From positions 18,035-82,034 of the forward strand of contig CAZGMC010000005.1 in the NCBI GenBank assembly GCA_964526565.1: a stretch of 64,000 nt of DNA. The letters run 5' to 3'. The notes below the pieces were generated by a model. The model had not been told where the DNA came from. It worked only from the letters and a program-made list of their open reading frames with translations, and did not search any database. The translations under genes were made by a program, and so were the position numbers. Below are positions 33,421 through 41,898 of the stretch, one piece after another (positions within the stretch are counted from its first letter, which is position 1; every line of letters starts with the position of its first letter). This DNA comes from CAZGMC01 sp964526565. GTDB lineage: Bacteria; Pseudomonadota; Alphaproteobacteria; DSM-16000; Inquilinaceae.

Positions 33421-34272
33421 ATGGCAGCACGCGCGCACCCAGGCCGCGGGCGGTCCTGGTGGGGGTATCGGGCGGAAGTGGCAGGGGCCCTGCTGGCCGC
33501 CAGCGGCGCGCTGCTCGTCGTGCCGGCGGGACCGGTGACTGCTGCCGACGCCGATGGCGACTTCATGCTGCGCGGCGTCGGTCAGGCCACCTGCCGGACC
33601 TTCGTGGCCGAGCGGAACCGTGCCCTGGCGGACCGCCGCGCCGGGACCGGCTCTGGCGACCAGGGCGCGGGCGAACCCGACTCGAATACCGCGGCTCCAG
33701 GCGAAGCGGCTCCAGGCGAAGCGGCTCCAGGCGAAGCGGCTCCAGGCGAAGCGGCTCCGGAGGCGGACGGTGCGGGCGCGGCCGGGCCGGAGGGCGAAGG
33801 CACGGCCGGGCCGGCGATGCGGTTCGCCCTGTTCGCCGGCTGGATCGACGGCTACCTGACCGCCATGAACCGGTTGCAGCCGGACACCTTCGCCCTGGCG
33901 CCGTGGATGTCGGTGGAACTGGTCGCCGGCCTGGTGGCGCGGCATTGCGACGAGAACCCGGAGCTGCGCTTCGGCGACGCCGTCCAGGGCATGGTCCGCG
34001 CGCTCGAGCCCGACCGCCTGACCGCCCGCTCCGACCTGCTCACCCTGCGCGCCGGCGGCATCGCACTGGTCGTGCATCGCGAGATCGTCCACCGCGCCGA
34101 GGCAGCCCTGGCCGAGGTCGGCCACGACCCCGGCCCGATCGACGGCACCTACGACCAGGCCACCCACGCCGCGCTCCAGGCCTTCCAGCAGGCCCACGAC
34201 CTGCCCCCCACCGGCCTGCCAGACCAGGCGACGCTGCTGACCCTGTTCCATCCCAGCGGCCGGGAAGGTTGA
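33421..34272 (+). CDS. Exported peptidoglycan-binding domain protein
   Basis: A 283-residue protein from ATG 33421, following the PEP-CTERM gene after 37 bases. An N-terminal signal (VAGALLAASGALLVVPAGPVTA) predicts export. Residues about 45-70 (DGDFMLRGVGQATCRTFVAERN) and 120-200 (FAGWIDGYLTAMNRL...VARHCDENPELRFGDAV) form a helical domain with two Cys that could make a disulfide, reminiscent of HdeA-like stress proteins. Between them lies an APGEA pentapeptide repeat. The last 60 residues, with DPGPIDGTYDQATHAALQAFQQAHDLPPTG, are a PG_binding_1 domain. It probably anchors to the cell wall; its exact role is unknown. Confidence 0.82.
   Translation: MAARAHPGRGRSWWGYRAEVAGALLAASGALLVVPAGPVTAADADGDFMLRGVGQATCRTFVAERNRALADRRAGTGSGDQGAGEPDSNTAAPGEAAPGEAAPGEAAPGEAAPEADGAGAAGPEGEGTAGPAMRFALFAGWIDGYLTAMNRLQPDTFALAPWMSVELVAGLVARHCDENPELRFGDAVQGMVRALEPDRLTARSDLLTLRAGGIALVVHREIVHRAEAALAEVGHDPGPIDGTYDQATHAALQAFQQAHDLPPTGLPDQATLLTLFHPSGREG
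33691..33759 (+). repeat. 15-bp tandem repeat encoding APGEA, 4 perfect copies plus a partial
   Basis: GCGGCTCCAGGCGAA is repeated perfectly four times (33691-33750) and once imperfectly, encoding a flexible Ala-Pro-Gly-Glu-Ala linker in the peptidoglycan-binding protein. The sequence identity at synonymous sites suggests recent expansion. Confidence 0.95.
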
Positions 34273-34357
34273 CTCGCAAGCGATGCAGGGCGGTTGGCGT
34301 CGGCGGCGCAGCGACGTCCCGGTTTCGCCCTGTCGCGCGGCGATGCGCCACCGTCCG

Positions 34358-35215
34358 TCACGACAGCCCCGCGAACCCCCGCAGGTACTCCAGTCCAATA
34401 ATCGCGCGGCTGCCGTACCAGGAGGTCATCTCGCCGTCGATCAGGCGGAGCTCCGGCCCGGCGCTGCCGTGTTCGCGGCGGAAGGTGGCCAGGTGGGCGG
34501 CGGTGAAGCGGTACGGCTCGGTGCTGAACAGGACCAGGTCCAGACCGCGCAGCAGCCCGGTGTCGATGGTCACCTGCGGATAGCGCAAAGCCGGGTCGTG
34601 GCAGGCCGTGTCCCAGCCGGCCAGGGCCAGGGTGCGGGCGATGTAGGTATCGCGCGACACCGTCATCCACGGGTCCTTCCAGATCAGGTAGAGCACCCGC
34701 CGCTGCGGCCGGCCCGCTGCCGCGGCGATCAGCGCATCGTGCGCGGCGCGAAACCGTGCGGCCAGCGCCGCGGCCTCGGCCGCCCGGCCGAACAGGCCGC
34801 CGATCAGCCGGTACAGGTCCAGGTTGTCGAGCGGCGCATTGGGATGGGTGACGACGACGCGCACCCCGGCCGCGGCAATCTCTTCGGCCAGGGACCGCGG
34901 CGTCTCATCGACATTGACCAGCACGTGGGTCGGCGCCAGTGCCAGCAGCCGGTCGAAGCGCACCTTCTTGGTGCCGCCGACGCTGGGCACGGTGGCGACG
35001 CGGGGCTGCGGATGGATGCAGTAGTGGGTGCGCCCGGCCACCCGGTCGCCCAGCCCCAGGTCGAACAGCAGCTCGGTCAGGCTGGGCACCAGCGACACGA
35101 TGCGGGCCGCATTGTCCGCCGGCGGATGCGCGACGCCGACGGCATCGACCAGCTGCGGCGACGGGTCCGTGGTCACGGGTCGCGCCAAACGGCCGGGCGG
35201 GGCGGCGGCCGGCAC
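34358..35215 (-). CDS. Helical-backbone metal receptor, BtuF/cobalamin-binding-like
   Basis: A 285-residue protein of the TroA/BtuF class III periplasmic-binding fold: RIVSLVPSLTELLFDLGLGDRVAGRTHYCIHP near residue 38, VPSVGGTKKVRFDRLLALAPTHVLVN, a long helix around residues 135-165, and LYLIWKDPWMTVSRDTYIARTLALAGW. BtuF proteins bind vitamin B12 for ABC import, but no signal peptide is seen here and no btuC or btuD is adjacent. It may therefore be cytoplasmic or exported in an unrecognised way. It starts at GTG 35215, one base after the cobS stop (GTG 35176 is an alternative), and takes the place where cobT is often found. Confidence 0.82.
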   Translation of the reverse strand: MPAAAPPGRLARPVTTDPSPQLVDAVGVAHPPADNAARIVSLVPSLTELLFDLGLGDRVAGRTHYCIHPQPRVATVPSVGGTKKVRFDRLLALAPTHVLVNVDETPRSLAEEIAAAGVRVVVTHPNAPLDNLDLYRLIGGLFGRAAEAAALAARFRAAHDALIAAAAGRPQRRVLYLIWKDPWMTVSRDTYIARTLALAGWDTACHDPALRYPQVTIDTGLLRGLDLVLFSTEPYRFTAAHLATFRREHGSAGPELRLIDGEMTSWYGSRAIIGLEYLRGFAGLS

Positions 35216-35216
35216 G

Positions 35217-36200
35217 CTACACCAGCGTCGCCTGGACGCCGCTCTCGGGCAGCTCGGTGCCGAAGCAGCGCTGGTAGTACTCGGCCACGGTGGCGCGCTC
35301 CACCTCGTCGCACTTGTTAAGGAACGTGGTGCGGAAGGCGAAGCCCACGTCGCCGAAAATCCCGGCGTTTTCCGCCCAGGTGATCACCGTGCGCGGGCTC
35401 ATCACGGTGGAGACGTCGCCGGCAATGAAGCCGGCTCGCGTCAGGTCGGCGACGCGCACCATGGCCGACACGCGCTCGCGCCCCTCCGACGTGTCCAGTG
35501 TGGGCAGCTTGGCCAGGACGATCTGCACCTCCTCGTCGTGGGGCAGGTAGTTCAGCGTGGCGACGATGTTCCACCGGTCCATCTGGCCCTGGTTGATCTG
35601 CTGGGTGCCGTGATAGAGCCCGGTGGTGTCGCCCAGGCCGATCGTGTTGGCCGTGGAGAACATGCGGAACGCCGGGTGCGGGCGAATCACCCGGTTCTGG
35701 TCGAGCAGGGTCAGCCGCCCCTCCACCTCCAGCACCCGCTGGATGACGAACATCACGTCGGCGCGGCCGGCATCGTACTCGTCGAACACCAGCGCGCACG
35801 GGTGTTGCAAGGCCCACGGCAGCAGGCCCTCGCGGAACTCGGTGACCTGGCGGCCGTCGCGCACGACGATGGCATCCTTGCCGATCAGGTCAATGCGGCT
35901 GATGTGGCTGTCCAGGTTGATGCGGATACACGGCCAGTTCAGCCGCGCCGCCACCTGCTCGATGTGGGTCGATTTTCCAGTGCCGTGATAGCCCTGGATC
36001 ATCACCCTTCGGTTGTAGGCGAACCCGGCCAGTATGGCCAGCGTAGTGTCGCGGTCGAACCGGTAGGCCGGATCCAGGTCGGGGACGTATTCGTTCGGCT
36101 GGCTGAACGCCGGCACCTGCATCGTGCTGTCGATGCCGAAGGTCTGCTGCACCGAGATCCGGATGTCGGGAATGTTGTCGCGGGCCTGATCGAGGGTCAT
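35217..36200 (-). CDS. cobS: Cobaltochelatase subunit CobS
   Basis: The AAA+ ATPase subunit of aerobic cobaltochelatase (CobNST), which inserts cobalt into hydrogenobyrinic acid diamide during B12 synthesis. It has 327 residues with the characteristic opening PDIRISVQQTFGIDSTMQVPAFS, Walker A GYHGTGKSTH near residue 70, Walker B ALVFDEYDAGRADV and the conserved FRMFSTANTIGLGDTTGLYHGTQQINQGQMDRW. The end, YYQRCFGTELPES, is also typical. The partner cobT, commonly next to cobS, is not in the window. A BtuF-like gene follows instead. The J-domain gene lies 55 bases upstream in the same direction. Confidence 0.96.
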   Translation of the reverse strand: MTLDQARDNIPDIRISVQQTFGIDSTMQVPAFSQPNEYVPDLDPAYRFDRDTTLAILAGFAYNRRVMIQGYHGTGKSTHIEQVAARLNWPCIRINLDSHISRIDLIGKDAIVVRDGRQVTEFREGLLPWALQHPCALVFDEYDAGRADVMFVIQRVLEVEGRLTLLDQNRVIRPHPAFRMFSTANTIGLGDTTGLYHGTQQINQGQMDRWNIVATLNYLPHDEEVQIVLAKLPTLDTSEGRERVSAMVRVADLTRAGFIAGDVSTVMSPRTVITWAENAGIFGDVGFAFRTTFLNKCDEVERATVAEYYQRCFGTELPESGVQATLV

Positions 36201-36255
36201 GGATGTCGTTGTCCGCTAGGGTGGCTCGAGTCGGGAGAAGCGGGCCGGCTGCGAT

Positions 36256-36879
36256 TCACGACGGTGCGTAGCTCGCCTTCAGCGTGCCATAGGCCCGGTT
36301 GATTGTCTTCAGCTTCTCCTCGGCTTCACGGCTGCCCCCGTTGGCGTCGGGGTGATGTTGCTTGACCAGTGCCTTGTAGCGCGCCTTGATGGTGGCAAAG
36401 TCGACCGGCCCGGTCAGGTCGAACACATGGAGCGCCTGCTCCTCCTCGCTGCGCGGCCGGAAGGAGCGACCGTTCGCTTCCCCGTTGCCGGCATGACCGT
36501 GGCCGTTGCCGCTGCCGTTGCGGCTCTCCGGACCGCCGGCCGCCGCGAACTCCTGATCCAGGGTGTCGCGCAGCCGCGCCTCGGCCGCACCCCAGCCGCC
36601 CAGGGGCCAGCTCGGCCGCTGCCAGCACGTGTCGGTCCGGACCATTGCCTCCAGCTCGTGCTCGCTCATCCCGGCGCAGTAGTCCCAAGCCTTGTTGTAG
36701 GCCCGGACATGGTCCAGGCAGAACCAATAATAGTCGTGCAGGCGGTCGCGTGCCTTGGGCGCGCGGAACTCTCCGGCGCGGTCGCAACCGGGATGGTCGC
36801 ACCGCGGATCGGCATCGCCCGGCGCCTCTCCGGGCGTCGGCTGCAGGATCGGGCTCTCGATTTTCCGCTTGCCGTGCAT
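36256..36879 (-). CDS. J-domain (DnaJ-like) protein
   Basis: A 207-residue protein with a C-terminal J-domain: ALHVFDLTGPVDFATIKARYKALVKQHHPDANGG, with the HPD tripeptide that stimulates Hsp70 (DnaK) near residue 178. The N-terminal half, with CDHPGCDRAGEFRAP and HDYYWFCLDHVRAYNKAWDYCAGMS, has cysteine and histidine pairs that may bind zinc and is specific to this alphaproteobacterial family. A Gly/Asn/His-rich linker joins the halves. It lies upstream of cobS and divergent from bolA, an arrangement widely kept in the class. Its client is not known. Confidence 0.9.
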   Translation of the reverse strand: MHGKRKIESPILQPTPGEAPGDADPRCDHPGCDRAGEFRAPKARDRLHDYYWFCLDHVRAYNKAWDYCAGMSEHELEAMVRTDTCWQRPSWPLGGWGAAEARLRDTLDQEFAAAGGPESRNGSGNGHGHAGNGEANGRSFRPRSEEEQALHVFDLTGPVDFATIKARYKALVKQHHPDANGGSREAEEKLKTINRAYGTLKASYAPS

Positions 36880-37172
36880 GGCACAAGTATGGTCGGCGGA
36901 TCGTGAGCTTACAAGGCTGAGGCAGGGGGCGGCCGGGCGCCGCGGGCAGCGTCAGACGCGCCGCGGTTAACGTCATCGGGCCGATATGGACCGGACCGAT
37001 TTTCATGATCGGCCAGTTCACATCCCAGAATAGAGCGAACAGAACCGGCAGTGCCGACGCGGCGCGCGGCGACGCCATCCCGCTATTGCTACGCTCCATG
37101 TCCCATGCCAGTTATTGACGACTGGGCGCAAGCTTTGATCCGGTGGTTTCACCGCGGTAAGGAGTCCCGTCG
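36880..37172. promoter_or_regulatory. Divergent promoter region between the J-domain gene and bolA
   Basis: A 293-base region serving two divergent genes. Apart from a clear AAGGAG ribosome-binding site ahead of bolA (around 37159-37164), I see no distinctive operator or hairpin. No gene is present. Confidence 0.4.
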
Positions 37173-37448
37173 ATGCAGGTTGCCGAGCGCATCCGCAACA
37201 AGCTGACCGAGGCCCTGGTCCCGGTCCGGCTTGACATCGTCGACGACAGCCACCGCCACCTTGGCCATGCGGGCCATGATGGACAGGGCGAATGCCACTT
37301 TCGCGTGAGCATCGTGTCCGCGGCGTTCGCCGGGCAGACGCGACTCGAACGCCAGCGCCTCGTCTACAGGCTCCTGGATGACGAACTCCGGGAGCGTATC
37401 CATGCCCTCACGTTGAAGACCCAGACCCCGGAAGAAGCCAGCCGCTAG
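37173..37448 (+). CDS. bolA: BolA-family protein
   Basis: A 91-residue BolA protein. These small proteins form [2Fe-2S]-bridged complexes with monothiol glutaredoxins and act in iron-sulfur trafficking and stress morphology. The conserved core IRNKLTEALVPVRLDIVDDSHRHLGH (residues 7-32), with the cluster-liganding His region, and GECHFRVSIVSAAFAGQTRLERQRLVYRLLDDEL are clear. The last His region of the family (IHALTLKTQTP) is present. ATG 37173 has a good AAGGAG site. It is divergent from the J-domain gene. Confidence 0.93.
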   Translation: MQVAERIRNKLTEALVPVRLDIVDDSHRHLGHAGHDGQGECHFRVSIVSAAFAGQTRLERQRLVYRLLDDELRERIHALTLKTQTPEEASR

Positions 37449-37713
37449 CCGGATGGGTTGAGCGTTCAGCCATGCCGCGTCGCGGCAACGGACCATCACG
37501 CATTGGCATGCAATCGGAAGCTGTATACACCAGAATAAAGAGGTGTAGTCATGCCAAGGCATGCGCTCATGACGAGCATTAGATTTAAAAGTGGTTTTCT
37601 AGGGGTTGAAGTACGCGCATATTCCGGTAGAGTGCACAAATGTCAGCTCTGAGCACTATAAGTAGTGAAACCATGAGATGCCCAGGTTGAGATTAATTCA
37701 AGGTGACTGAACC
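37449..37713 (+). promoter_or_regulatory. A/T-rich region with probable promoter for the RHH gene
   Basis: A 265-base region of low GC relative to its surroundings. A TTGAAG hexamer near 37604, followed about 16 bases later by TAGAGT, is a plausible sigma-70-type promoter. A ribosome-binding AAGGTG lies before the RHH ATG. Short inverted words (GCATGCCAAGGCATGC-like near 37550) are also present, which might bind the RHH protein itself. Confidence 0.45.
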
Positions 37714-37989
37714 ATGTCGAGCACCCTGATCAGCCGGAACGTCACGGTAGGCGGCCGCCGGACGAGCATCCGGCTGGAGGAGGACATGTGGGACGCACTC
37801 CGCGAGGTGTGCGTCAGGGAAGGAATCTCCGTGCACCACTTCTGTACGGAGGTGGACCGGACGCGGAAGGAGTCCTCCCTGACCGCAGCGATTCGCGTGG
37901 CGCTGCTCGCGTATTTCCGGCGTCTGGCCGCAGAACGGACGCGGCCAGCCAAGAACGAAGCGGCCGGCGACGAGCCCACCGTCTGTTAG
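37714..37989 (+). CDS. Ribbon-helix-helix domain protein
   Basis: A 91-residue protein of the alphaproteobacterial RHH_4 class. The segment SRNVTVGGRRTSIRLEEDMWDALREVCVREGISVHHFCTEVDRTRKESSLTAAIRVALLAYFRRL matches the family, in which the beta ribbon (RTSIRLE) contacts DNA or serves another dimer function. The N-terminal half is complete, and a polar tail of about 20 residues follows. Its stop overlaps the stop of the converging GlxA-type gene by four bases. Whether it regulates a neighbour or a distant target is unknown. Confidence 0.85.
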   Translation: MSSTLISRNVTVGGRRTSIRLEEDMWDALREVCVREGISVHHFCTEVDRTRKESSLTAAIRVALLAYFRRLAAERTRPAKNEAAGDEPTVC

Positions 37990-39086
37990 GACGGCGCTGA
38001 CGCCGCGGCCCCGGAGCGTTGAGACAGAGGTCGCGGCGCGTCCGGCGGCTGGTCGGCTGCGCCGCGGGCCAGTGCGAAGGGCTGGAACATGCGGCGGTAT
38101 TGGCCCGGCGTCAGGCCGGTGCGCCGCCGGAACAGGGCCCGGAAGAAGCCGGGGTTCTCGTATCCCACCTCGGCACTGATCTCGTCGAACGGCAGGTCAC
38201 CGGTCTCGAGCAGGCGCTTGGCCTCCTCGATGCGCAGGTTCTGGACGTAGTCGATCAGGCTCGACCCGGTCGCCGCCTTGAAGCGACGCTTGAGCGTCCG
38301 TTCAGGCACCCTTGACGCGGCGACGGCGCCTCTGACCGCATCGGGTTCGCAGAAGTGCTGCGCCAGCCAGTCCTCGCTCAGGCGGACGGCCGAATCCGCA
38401 TGCCCGGCACGGCGCACCAGGCTGGCGTAGGGCAGCTGGCCCTCGCCATGCCACTTCAGCAGGTAGACCTTGGCAATGCGCATCGCCTCGCCGACGCTGA
38501 TGTGCCGCGAGATGATGTGAATCGCCAGGTCGTGCCACGAGGTCGTGCCGCCGGCGGTGACGATGCGCCCCGCCGGGTCGGCGAAGGTCAGGGTCGGCTC
38601 GGGCCGGAACCGCACGTCGGGATAGCTGGTCCGGAACAGATCGCCGTAGCCCCAGTGGGACGTGGCCTCGCGCCCGTCGAGCAGGCCGGTCTCGGCCAGC
38701 ATGATTGATCCGGAACACGCCGAATAGAGCAGCGCGCCGCGGGAATACGCCCGGCGGATCCACTCCATCAACTCCGGGTAGCGGCCCCTCATGTCCTCGT
38801 CGGGGGCCAGCCACAGCTCCGGCAGGATGACAATGCCGCCGTGCGGATCGGCGGCAACCGGGAGCTCCGGGATGACCGGGATGCCGTTGCCGCACCGGAA
38901 CGGCTCGGCCGAAGACGAAACGATGCGGGGCCGAAACAGCCGCCGCCGCGGCTCGGTACCGACCAGCAACTGCCACAGATTGCCGGTCGCCGAGAGCACG
39001 TCGATCATGCCGTAGAGGGCCGATCCGGCCGTTTCCGGCACGGCCACGATCAGGGCATCGAGCACGTCGGCGTCGGTATCGTCCAT
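37986..39086 (-). CDS. GlxA-type transcriptional regulator (DJ-1/PfpI + AraC HTH)
   Basis: A 366-residue regulator. The N-terminal DJ-1/PfpI domain (residues about 8-200) has the nucleophile-elbow-like ALLYSACSGSIMLAETGLLDGREATSHW, which places a Cys at the family's active-site position. The C-terminal AraC domain (residues about 240-340) has two helix-turn-helix units, RVPERTLKRRFKAATGSSLIDYVQNLRIEEAKRLL and FDEISAEVGYENPGFFRALFRRRTGLTPGQYR. The ATG at 39086 follows a GGGGAG site. It is divergent from the OsmC-family gene, the most likely target. The ligand is unknown. Confidence 0.92.
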   Translation of the reverse strand: MDDTDADVLDALIVAVPETAGSALYGMIDVLSATGNLWQLLVGTEPRRRLFRPRIVSSSAEPFRCGNGIPVIPELPVAADPHGGIVILPELWLAPDEDMRGRYPELMEWIRRAYSRGALLYSACSGSIMLAETGLLDGREATSHWGYGDLFRTSYPDVRFRPEPTLTFADPAGRIVTAGGTTSWHDLAIHIISRHISVGEAMRIAKVYLLKWHGEGQLPYASLVRRAGHADSAVRLSEDWLAQHFCEPDAVRGAVAASRVPERTLKRRFKAATGSSLIDYVQNLRIEEAKRLLETGDLPFDEISAEVGYENPGFFRALFRRRTGLTPGQYRRMFQPFALARGAADQPPDAPRPLSQRSGAAASAPS

Positions 39087-39265
39087 GGCCGGCTCCCCTT
39101 CCCGAATCGGACGACCGCGATTCTGGCACGAATGAATCTTTTTTGGGGAGAATGGCTCTCAAGACGGCCAATGTCCACGGCCATCCTGTTGCCATCGTCG
39201 ATCGGCTCTCCGGCCCGCGGCCGGCAAGTCCAGGCGCCGACGACATGGATGCAGGGAGAAGACCA

Positions 39266-39838
39266 ATGACCATGACAGAGACAGTTGAGCAGCAGCCGGT
39301 CGTGCTGAATGGCGTCAACGTCACCGGCGTGTTCGACACCATCAAAGCCATCAAGGCCGACCCGGACCTGGCCACTTTCCGGTTCCGCGCGGCCAACACC
39401 TGGATCGGCGGCGGCCACAACCGGTCGACGATCCAGGGCTTCTACGGGTGCCGCACGGAAGACCGGTCGCGCACCGAGCCGTTCGTGTTCGATGCGGACG
39501 AGCCGCCGGTGCTGCTCGGTGAGGACCGCGGCGCCAACCCGGTGGAGTTCGTCCTGCACGCGCTGGCGGCGTGCCTGACAACGACCATGGTCTACCACGC
39601 CGCGTCGCGCGGCATCGCCATCGAGGCGGTCGATTCGACCCTGGAAGGAGACCTCGACCTGCGCGGGTTCCTGGGCATCTCGGACAAGGTCCGCAAGGGC
39701 TACCAGACCATCCGCGTGCGGATGCGCGTCAAATCCGCAGCGGCGCCAGAGACGCTGAGCGAGTTGGCCAGGTTCTCGCCGGTGTACGACGTGGTCTCGA
39801 ACGCGGTGCCGGTCGACGTGGTCGTGGACACATATTGA
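39266..39838 (+). CDS. OsmC-family protein
   Basis: A 190-residue OsmC/Ohr-superfamily protein. These are small thiol peroxidases that reduce organic hydroperoxides, or related stress proteins. ATG 39266 with a GGGAGAAG site is preferred over an earlier in-frame ATG at 39143. Conserved parts are EPPVLLGEDRGANPVEFVLHALAACLTTTMVYHAASRGI, with the catalytic Cys in AACLTT, and the C-terminal SPVYDVVSNAVPVDVVVDTY. I see only one of the usual two cysteines at the expected place: the second Cys of Ohr-type enzymes appears replaced, since the terminal SPVYDVV lacks it. An extra Cys lies in FYGCRTED. It is divergent from the GlxA-type regulator. Confidence 0.9.
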   Translation: MTMTETVEQQPVVLNGVNVTGVFDTIKAIKADPDLATFRFRAANTWIGGGHNRSTIQGFYGCRTEDRSRTEPFVFDADEPPVLLGEDRGANPVEFVLHALAACLTTTMVYHAASRGIAIEAVDSTLEGDLDLRGFLGISDKVRKGYQTIRVRMRVKSAAAPETLSELARFSPVYDVVSNAVPVDVVVDTY

Positions 39839-39920
39839 AAGCGGCCTGGGCTGAAAGCGGCCCGGGGCAGGCAGGGGCGCGGGCTGGTTCCCGCGCTCCG
39901 CCCTCGGACACGGGCAGGGC

Positions 39921-40733
39921 TCAGCACCAGCGGACCTCGTAGAGCGCCACGGGCTCGGCGAACCCCTTGAGGTGGCGGGGGCCGAGCCCGGTCGCCTCGA
40001 CCCGCTCCGGCAGCAGCGCACGCACCGCCTCCGAAACGACGATCGTGTCGGGGTCGGCGATTTGACACAGGCGTGCGGCCATCTGCACGGCGACCCCGAA
40101 CAGGTCGCGGCTGTCCTCGACCGGCTCGCCGACATGGATCCCGATGCGCACCCGCAGCGATTCGGCACTGGCCAGGTTGAAGGCCTCGAACGCCCGCTGG
40201 ATGGCGCAGGCGCAGCGGACGGCGGCGTCGGCGTCGGAGAAAGATGCCATAATGCCGTCGCCGGTGTGCTTGACCTCGCGGCCGCCTTCGTCGCGCAGGG
40301 CGCGGCGGACCATGGCGTCGTGGGCGCGTACCATCTCCACCGCCCGCACGTCGCCCAGACGCGCCGTCATGCCGGTCGAGTCGACGATGTCGGTGAACAT
40401 CACTGCCCGGACGGCCGGGTCGACGGCCGGCGGCCGGCCGGCGGCCAGTGGCGCGGGATCGGCGACCCGGCCCAAAAAAGCCTCCACCGCCGACAGGTCG
40501 ACCTGGATCACCTCCGTGGCCACGCCGCCATGCGCCTCCTCATGCACCCGCATCGCCGTGTCGGCGTCGGGCGCATCGATCAGGCAGAAGCCGGAGCCGC
40601 GCCGCTCGTCGAACCAGTAGGTCAGGAACCGGACGCCGTAGCGGCCCTGTACCTCCAGGTCCTTGCGGTGCGCCTCGGCGATGTCGGCCGCCGTCAGCCC
40701 GCTCAGGTCGTGGCGATCGAGGAAGATCGGCAT
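39921..40733 (-). CDS. DUF4242 (nickel-binding-like) + class III adenylate/guanylate cyclase
   Basis: A 270-residue fusion. The first 85 residues, PIFLDRHDLSGLTAADIAEAHRKDLEVQGRYGVRFLTYWFDERRGSGFCLIDAPD, match the DUF4242/SCO4226 nickel-binding family. The rest is a class III nucleotide cyclase domain: VMFTDIVDSTGMTARLGD, with the metal-binding Asp, near residue 112; REVKHTGDGIMASF with the second Asp; and RIGIHVGEPVEDSRDLFGVAVQMAARL. All key catalytic segments are there, so it is probably active in making cAMP or cGMP. ATG 40733 is chosen for its GGGAGG site. The sensor half may tune activity to metal. Confidence 0.9.
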   Translation of the reverse strand: MPIFLDRHDLSGLTAADIAEAHRKDLEVQGRYGVRFLTYWFDERRGSGFCLIDAPDADTAMRVHEEAHGGVATEVIQVDLSAVEAFLGRVADPAPLAAGRPPAVDPAVRAVMFTDIVDSTGMTARLGDVRAVEMVRAHDAMVRRALRDEGGREVKHTGDGIMASFSDADAAVRCACAIQRAFEAFNLASAESLRVRIGIHVGEPVEDSRDLFGVAVQMAARLCQIADPDTIVVSEAVRALLPERVEATGLGPRHLKGFAEPVALYEVRWC

Positions 40734-40917
40734 CCGCACCTCCCAGCTATCGGACGCGGGAGCCTATCGCGGTTCGGCGTACCGCGCGACGACCGTGACG
40801 CATCGGCGGCTACGGCAATCGGATGACCGGCGATGGAACAACCGGTTGACGGCCGCGGCGTCCGCGGTGTCAGGTGCGTGCGGTTGCGAACGGCTGGCAC
40901 GGTCGGGGGAGCAAGGC

Positions 40918-41898
40918 ATGGCGCGGGTGCTGGTGACGGGAGCGGGCGGGTTCGTCGGACGCCCCCTGGCCCGCGCCCTGGCCGAGGCCGGCCACGACGT
41001 GCGCCGGGCGCTGCGCCAGGCCGGCGCGGGCCCCGATCCGGACACGAACATCGGTGAGGCCGTCGCTGTCGGCGACATCGGGCCGGACACCGACTGGCGC
41101 ACCGCCGTGCAGGGGGTCGACGCCGTGATCCACCTGGCGGCGCGCGTGCATCGCCCGGGCGAGACCGACGCCGCGGCGCTGGCCGCCTTCCGGCGCGTCA
41201 ACACGGCCGGCACCGCCCGGCTGGCGGCGGCGGCGGCGGCGGCCGGCGTGCGCCGCTGCGTCTTCGTCAGCACGGTCAAGGTGCACGGCGAGGGCCGTGA
41301 TACGCCCTGGAGCGAAGCCGATCCGCCGGCTCCGGCCGACCCCTACGCCGTCTCCAAGGCCGAGGCCGAGGCGGCGCTGGCCGCGGTCGCCGCCGACAGC
41401 GGCCTGGAGACCGTGGTGGTGCGGCCGCCGCTGGTCTACGGACCCGGCGTGCGGGCCCATTTCCTGGCACTGCTGCGCATCGTCGACCGTGGCTGGCCGC
41501 TGCCCCTGGGCGCGGTGCGCAACCGGCGCAGCCTGATCGGCATCGACAACCTGACGGATCTGCTGGTTCGCTGCGTGACGGCCCCGGCCGCCGCCGGCGA
41601 GACCGTCCTGGCGGCCGACGCCGAGACCGTATCGACGCCCGACCTGGTGCGCCGCCTGGCCCGCGCCCTGGACCGGCCGGCGCGGCTGGTGCCGGTGCCC
41701 CCGGCCGTGCTGCGGACGGCCGCCCGGCTCGCCGGCCGCTCCGGGATGGCCGACCGGCTGTGCGGCTCGCTGGCGGTCGATGCCGGCCGGGCACGCCGCG
41801 TGCTCGGCTGGGTGCCGCCGGTGCCGCTCGACGACGGACTGGCCCGCACCGCCGCCTGGTTCCGGCGCGCCGGCGCCGCTACAGCGCCGTCGCCGTGA
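40918..41898 (+). CDS. NAD-dependent sugar epimerase/dehydratase (UDP-GlcNAc 4-epimerase-like)
   Basis: A 326-residue extended SDR acting on nucleotide sugars. The Rossmann motif VLVTGAGGFVGRPLARAL lies at residues 4-21, and the active-site pair DPYAVSKAEAE (YxxxK) near residue 142, with SSTVKVHGEG-like Ser context. The C-terminus is typical of WbpV/GalE-like enzymes: RVLGWVPPVPLDDGLARTAAWF. ATG 40918 opens the conserved fold directly. It ends in a GTGA overlap with a WecA-like transferase, a pair that commonly starts O-antigen or capsule repeat units. The precise sugar is not determinable. Confidence 0.88.
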   Translation: MARVLVTGAGGFVGRPLARALAEAGHDVRRALRQAGAGPDPDTNIGEAVAVGDIGPDTDWRTAVQGVDAVIHLAARVHRPGETDAAALAAFRRVNTAGTARLAAAAAAAGVRRCVFVSTVKVHGEGRDTPWSEADPPAPADPYAVSKAEAEAALAAVAADSGLETVVVRPPLVYGPGVRAHFLALLRIVDRGWPLPLGAVRNRRSLIGIDNLTDLLVRCVTAPAAAGETVLAADAETVSTPDLVRRLARALDRPARLVPVPPAVLRTAARLAGRSGMADRLCGSLAVDAGRARRVLGWVPPVPLDDGLARTAAWFRRAGAATAPSP

